This document shows positions 58,764-64,000 of a DNA stretch of 64,000 bases, piece by piece. Source of the stretch: Undaria pinnatifida. Its lineage: Eukaryota > Sar > Phaeophyceae > Laminariales > Alariaceae. Made by a program: the position numbers and the translations under genes. Location: contig JABAKD010000027.1 of assembly GCA_012845835.1 (NCBI GenBank), positions 2,837,345 to 2,901,344 on the forward strand, written 5' to 3'. The notes under the pieces are model-generated. The model was not told where the DNA came from. It saw only the letters and a program-made list of their open reading frames with translations, and did not search any database. Position 1 is the first letter of the stretch, and every line of letters starts with the position of its first letter.

Positions 58764-59608
58764 TCAACTGCTGAGAGCGCCTGCTAGGTACAATTCGACG
58801 CGAGTCGACGAGGAAAGAAAATGCTCGATTCTCCTCGCGGTAAAAATGAAGGCACGTGCCGAAGTGGGGAGGGAGGAGGAGGGCCCGCTATGTGACCCCG
58901 GATCTGAGTTACTACTGGGAGGGAGCGCGAGAATGGTGCGGGGATGATAAATGGGATGAAAAAAAAAAAATGTTGCAAAGAAACGTATACCAGGTATGAT
59001 TATTTCTACCAGTAACTAATATGTCAGTCTCTGGGAAATACGCACGGCACCATCAGCAGTCGTCATGGTAGTGACACTCCGGATATTATGTATTGAGGGG
59101 ATGCGTCCGATTTCGACAACGTGAAAGCACCCACAAAGCAAAGATAGCAGACAACACATATCCCGCCTTCTCGAGAAAAAACAGAGAAGAAGCGCTACGC
59201 CAACCTCCCGTACGAGCAAAGCCACCCCCGCACCTATCTTAGACAACGCCGACGCAACGAGAAATCGCCCTCCTCTTCTTCGGTTTTCTCCTCGCCCGCA
59301 ACCACGCAGACCAATCAATGCGACAGCCTTCACGTAACAAACAAAGCAATCTCCTTCCAAAACCTCGCCGGCTGACATGGCCCCATGTCGACGTTTGATG
59401 CAAACCGACTTGGCATCCTGTCGACTTCGAACAACCATTGCCACGGGGACAGCAGTGTAGTCTCTTCATTAATGCCAAGGCCTCTTTCGTTTCGCCTACA
59501 GGCGACGCAGGTTCTCAATAATACTCTTTTCGGTATTTTGGTTTGATAGACGCCAACTTTTAATTGACGGCGCATTTAACATAGTGTGTTTCGCCTATCC
59601 TTGCCTTC
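58764..59608. other. No gene recognised
   Basis: A 142-codon minus-strand ORF (59016-59444) has a hydrophobic, Leu/Val/Cys-rich middle but no family motif, and a second minus frame overlaps it. Neither is supported as a gene. Confidence 0.3.
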
Positions 59609-59609
59609 T

Positions 59610-59803
59610 TTGTTGTATAGTATTACGTTTTTTTTCTGTCAAATCATGACTTTCATAATCCCATGTTCGTGTTAAACTCTTGGCATTACTTTAAAGTTCA
59701 ATGCATGCCAAATCGGACAGCTACACCTTAAGTTGTCGAAGTGCTGCCCTGCCCTACCCAAAGCATGGGCGCCGGCGAATGCCGGCGCCCATGCGGAGCC
59801 CTT
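59610..59803 (+). repeat. Dispersed repeat, second copy, ending in a perfect hairpin
   Basis: Matches 1862-2232 in part. A 14-bp perfect stem (59763-59776 with 59781-59794, loop GAAT) is followed by GCGGAGCCCTTGTAT, directly abutting the inner end of arm 11. Confidence 0.65.
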
Positions 59804-62375
59804 GTATATTATAAAAATTGAAATACACTCCAGCTGTGAGATCGAATATTTTGTCGAAACTCATCTTTGCAAGCTGCGTGTGATACTCCGATCGCGCGTA
59901 TTACGAGTTGTGTGTCCTCATTAAGGATATAGGTCGGCGACTCCCCTTGCAACTACAGGGTAGCTATCAGGGTCAACAGGGTGATGTTAGGCAGTCTGTG
60001 CGCGGAAACTATAAAACCTGTTTCTGAGGGGGACAAAATCTGACAGATGTGGAAGGAAATGCATCAGTTTATCAAGTGAATCCTGTTGTCGAATAGCCGG
60101 GGAGGGGAGGGGGGAGTTTTTAAGGACGTGGGGGCCTGATTTTGATCAAAAGAGGGGCGCAAAGGGGGGAGGGGGGGGAGGGGACGGGTGGGGCAGGTCT
60201 ATTTGTGCGTGGAAACTATAAATATTTCTCGTGGGGGAGGGGAGGAATGTGGCAGGGGGGGCCGAAGGCAGCGGGGGAGGGCTTCAGGTGGCATAGATGT
60301 AGGGGTTGGCTATACGCGTGGTGCTAGGTCTAGGCGATGGTGCGGGTGGTGGGTAAAGGAGGGGGCGTTGGGGACGGGGGTGGGTGGGAATTGCAGCAGC
60401 GGCATGGACGGCTCTGGAACGATAACGAGGCGATATCCAGGGCGTGGAAGTGTTTATTACTCTGGCGGATTTCGATAGTAGGTGGGGCGTTTAAGCAAAG
60501 AGAAGCGAGGGAAAAAAAAAAAAAAAAGCGGGGAGCGGGAGGGGGGGGGGGAGGGGGGGGGGGGGGGCGGGGGGGTTTTAAGAGGTTCAGGTCACATTTA
60601 ATATCTAAATCATAGATTTGGTCGACACTGATGTTCGCAACATTGTGTGTGATCCTCCGATCGCGCGTATTATTTATATATGTAGAGGCCTACTATACGC
60701 GCGGTGCTGGGTCTAGGCGATCGTGCGGGGTGTGGGGAAGGAGGGGGCGTTGGAGGGGGGGTGGGTGGATGAATGAAAGCTACGTCATGGATGGCTTGAA
60801 AGATAATGACGTGATGCCAATGGCTTTTTAGTGTTTATTACTCTGGCCGATTTCGATTGTAAGTGGGGCGTTTGAACGAACTGGGCGGGGAACAAAGGGG
60901 GGGGGGGGGAGATGAGTTGGAGCTACGGCATGGATGGCTAGATGGATAATGAGATATCGGCTGGCTGGTAGTGTTTTCTACTCTGGCAGATTTTGATTTC
61001 AGGTGGTGCGTTTGAACAAGAGGGATCGGGGGGGCGGGGGGGGGGGGGGGGGAAACATTTTAATATGTGCGGAAACTATAAACCTTTGAATGGGACGAAT
61101 CTGACGGTTGCAGCAAGAAGACACCCCTTTTTATCACCCGCCTGGTAATGTTTATTTTTCTAGAAGGTTTGATGTTACATGTAGTATGCAACCCAGTTCT
61201 TAGGTGCAGTAAACAACGTGTTAAAAGCTTCATAATTTGTTATTGTACATGGATCGAAAGATAGAATATTTCAATCGATAGGTACAATCATGTAGATACC
61301 ATTTTTTTCTGACATCGCTAACTATAAGAAAGAGATACATATTGATAAATATAACAGGCGGAGTGATGGCCATGCAATGTCACCGCCATTGAGAACGACA
61401 GGGAGAGATGCGAATCGTTATTGTTTTGAAAGGAACGATTAGTGTACACACACGCGCTCAATTACGTTACTTCGTTAGTCATACTTCGCTTGGCATAGGT
61501 TGGGAGGCGATCATGCAGGCGGTATGTACGGAATACCTTGCGTAATAAGTTGGTAGTGCGATTTACCGCAATTTTAGCATACCTCTCCTCTGTATCTATC
61601 TCCTTTTCATATTGTTATTGTCTCACATATACGATTTTACGCCTATGATTTTTGCCGTGCCGATGTGGCGCTCTGAGGTCGCCAAATCCAAGACAGAGAT
61701 ACATCTGATAAATACACCAAGCGAGGTGACGTGGGCATGCGATGTCACCACTATTGAACGCGAGGGAGACTTTACTTTGTTAGGCATATGCTACTTCGTT
61801 TGGTAGAGGTTGTCAGGCGATCATGCAAACGGCCGGAGGCACGAAACACCCTGCGTAAAAGGTTGGTAGTGTGGTCTACCGCAGTGTTAACATAACTGTC
61901 TGCACTTCTTTTTCACATTGCTATTATCTAGTGTACGATTATACGCCCTTTTTTCTCCCCACTGTCGTCGAAGATGTTGTGGTCCTGTCGATGTCGCGTC
62001 TATATCTGGTGCTCTTGTTAGTGGGGCTCATGAAAACATGCCCTAGCGTGTAGTATATGATCGCTGAGTGGTGTTCCTTTCCTTTACATCAAGCCAAGTA
62101 GTATATGTCAACGCAACCGCTTGCTTGAAAACGACAAATAAAATTCCGCACACACCTGATACAGAGGAGACGCGGCCCGAAGATTGTTCAGTATACCGAC
62201 GCTCAGGAACAGGTTATCGAGCAGCGCACTTCATTTTTACTACCGCTCCTCACTTCACCTAAAACACTACGGGCATGCGTTGTACCCAGTTCGCTGATGC
62301 CCAAAACCAATTGCAAAGGAGGTGATGTAGTGGGCAAATGCTATAATGATGGGCGCTGCTACGATTACCTGGTCT
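59803..62375 (+). repeat. G-tract modular repeat arm 11 (near full length)
   Basis: Starts ATTATAAAAATTGAAATACA at 59804 and ends near 'gctgctacgattacctggtc' at 62375. Colinear with arm 2 throughout at high identity, including the A run followed by G-rich DNA (60511-60575) and the two outer tandem units of about 300 bp. It lacks any protein-coding frame conserved with the other arms. Its head-to-head partner is arm 10, across a core of about 5.7 kb. Confidence 0.88.
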
Positions 62376-62590
62376 CTTGTTCTGTTTGTTCTTGCGTTCT
62401 TGATGAACCTGTTATTTGGCAACGAACAGTTTTGACGTATTTTAGGTGTGTGCAAAGAATATATGTAGACTATGCGATGTTTCCGAGTCGTAGGGACCCC
62501 AGTTTAGAATCCAGGGTACATCTGTTCTATCTTTCGACTGGGTTTCGTATGTAGACGTGTATGTGGTTTTGTCTGTGGGCATTCTTCGTT

Positions 62591-63030
62591 GATGTTGTAG
62601 ACTTCGTTATCGTGTTGTTTCAGAGTGGTGTTTTCGAATACGTATTTTTTTGTGTCCGCGTGGTTGTTTTAGTTGATGTTCTAGCGTTCGTTAACGTGTT
62701 GTTTCAGAGTGGTGTTTTTGAACACGTATTATTTTGTGTTTGCGTGGTTGTTGCTATACGTATATGTTTTGGGTGATGTTCTAGACTTCGTTATCGTGTT
62801 GTTTCAGAATGGTGTTCTCAAATACATATTATTTGTGTCCGCGTTGATGTTGTTACACGGCTATTTTCGGGTTGATGTTCTAGGCTTCGTTATTGTGTTG
62901 TTTCAGAGTGGTGTTTTTGAACACGTATTTGTGTTCGCGTGGTGATTGCTAGACGTGTCTGTTTTGGGTGATGTTTTAGACTTCGTTATCGTGTTGTTTC
63001 AGAGTGGTGTTTTCAAATTCATACTTCGAA
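62591..63030 (+). repeat. Five-copy tandem repeat, 84-100 bp units
   Basis: Units start at 62591, 62675, 62775, 62874 and 62970. Each reads 'gatgttctagacttcgttat' then 'cgtgttgtttcagagtggtg', TTTTTGAAYACGTATT, 'tgtgttcgcgtgg'. The last unit is partial. Frames over it give Val/Phe-rich repeats, but the unit lengths are not all multiples of three, arguing against a coding repeat. Confidence 0.85.
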
Positions 63031-64000
63031 GTATTAGTTTGCAGTAGTTGGGGGGGGGGCTGTTGTGCATATCCGCAAAACGTATTGATATACGCCGAGA
63101 AAACTGCTTCGGGCGGCTAAAAAGGTTGCGTGGGACGTTTGAAAATTTCAACGTTCCCCCTCGCGGCTTTTGTCAAGTATGGTTATATGCATATTTATCC
63201 CTGGAGATAAACATGCAACAACCAACCTTGACAACTATGGGTTGTAGTGGTATCATATTACACTTATAATGCCGTTACTGTTCATAGTTTGACTATGGGT
63301 GTATTCCTTATTTTTCTACACTGTATGGGTTGAATAAAAACACTTCGCGAGGCTGGGGTTGAAGCCTTGAAATAAAAGGTTACAAGAAGGTTTTTTATAT
63401 GTGATTAGCCTGCTTATTGAGTACTTTGGTCTGGACGAAGTAGTGGCAGGTTTAACGCAACATATATTGCAGTATTATATGATAACTTTCATGTGTTTAA
63501 ACCTGTTGCATGTAGTGGGGCGGAGAGAAGGAGTTTCAACCTGTGGCATAGTTATGTTTAGTCGGCTAGGAAAGGAGGGAGGGGCGCGGGTGGGTAAATC
63601 CGGTGCTTTGTCTCTTGTCTATCTACTGGGTCCGAATTTCTTACCAATTGGACGGCTACATTAGCCTTTCGTAGCAGTGTAAAGTTTGATATATGTAGTA
63701 TGCAGTTTTTACATTCACAACAACAAATATTGTTACAGTACCTTTCGCTGAGAAGTTAGACAGAAGAAGTAATGTGTTTGTGTTAATAAGAGGGGAGACG
63801 CTCGACTTTGGAACCCACGCCTGACGTAATTGAAATGTATTCCCCGGCCACAACGGCCCCCGACGCATGTTGTACTCGCACAATTCCCTGGTATTACTGC
63901 ATGCCGATGTACGTACATTGTCATACGCGTTGCGAGCACAAACGCCGTGTTGTTTTACTTGAATCGACAGGTCAGCAGGCTACCTACGCCGAACAAAGTA
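63031..64000. other. No gene recognised
   Basis: ORFs of up to 91 codons on both strands lack motifs. The interval after the tandem repeat looks like ordinary intergenic DNA as far as can be judged by eye. Confidence 0.35.

Overview
This is eukaryotic nuclear DNA dominated by repeats and mobile-element debris. The only gene I can reconstruct with confidence is a spliced one on the minus strand (15278-18779). The organism cannot be named from this window. GT-AG introns, Ty1/copia, LINE, SINE and MITE remnants and very long poly-G tracts show a repeat-rich eukaryotic genome. An algal stramenopile such as a brown alga is my guess only. No bacterial operons, rRNA or CRISPR arrays were seen.

The main architecture is a family of G-tract-rich arms, each up to about 2.57 kb (called arm 1 to arm 11 here). 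Their orientations along the window are - + - + - + - - + - +. Read as pairs, they form five head-to-head inverted pairs: 1/2, 3/4, 5/6, 8/9 and 10/11. Arm 7 lacks a recognisable partner. The cores between paired arms range from about 16 bp to about 10.6 kb, and some unrelated-looking cores share sequence with each other. Arms make up roughly a quarter of the window and carry no credible protein-coding gene. Each arm is built from diverged copies of a few short boxes separated by poly-G runs, plus about 300-bp tandem units in its outer half.

Layout: 431-1085 arm 1; 1.1-11.6 kb core 1 (an inverted-repeat element, a dispersed repeat and a decayed copia retrotransposon at about 6.37-10.41 kb); 11.69-14.26 kb arm 2; 15.28-18.78 kb the glycosyltransferase-like gene; 19-21 kb unassigned ORFs and an (AAC)n-tailed retroposon; 21.0-22.2 kb arms 3/4; 22.2-28.4 kb mostly unassigned DNA with degenerate tandem repeats; 28.5-29.5 kb a decayed LINE; 29.5-34.8 kb a palindrome-rich short-repeat array interrupted by arms 5/6; 35.3-36.1 kb second copy of a repeat from core 1; 37.0-38.6 kb arm 7; 38.7-48.5 kb microsatellites, minisatellites, a decayed LINE, retroposon copies and a Tc1/mariner-type MITE; 48.6-54.07 kb arms 8, 9 (with a 500-N assembly gap) and 10; 54-59.8 kb core of pair 10/11 (a 460-bp tandem duplication, retroposon, SINE); 59.8-62.4 kb arm 11; 62.6-63.0 kb a five-copy tandem repeat.

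The spliced gene encodes a predicted 483-residue secretory protein with an HxRxGD-type motif, as in fucosyltransferase-like enzymes, and a later Asp/Ser-rich motif typical of such glycosyltransferases. All other protein-like sequence is frameshifted or interrupted transposon coding sequence.
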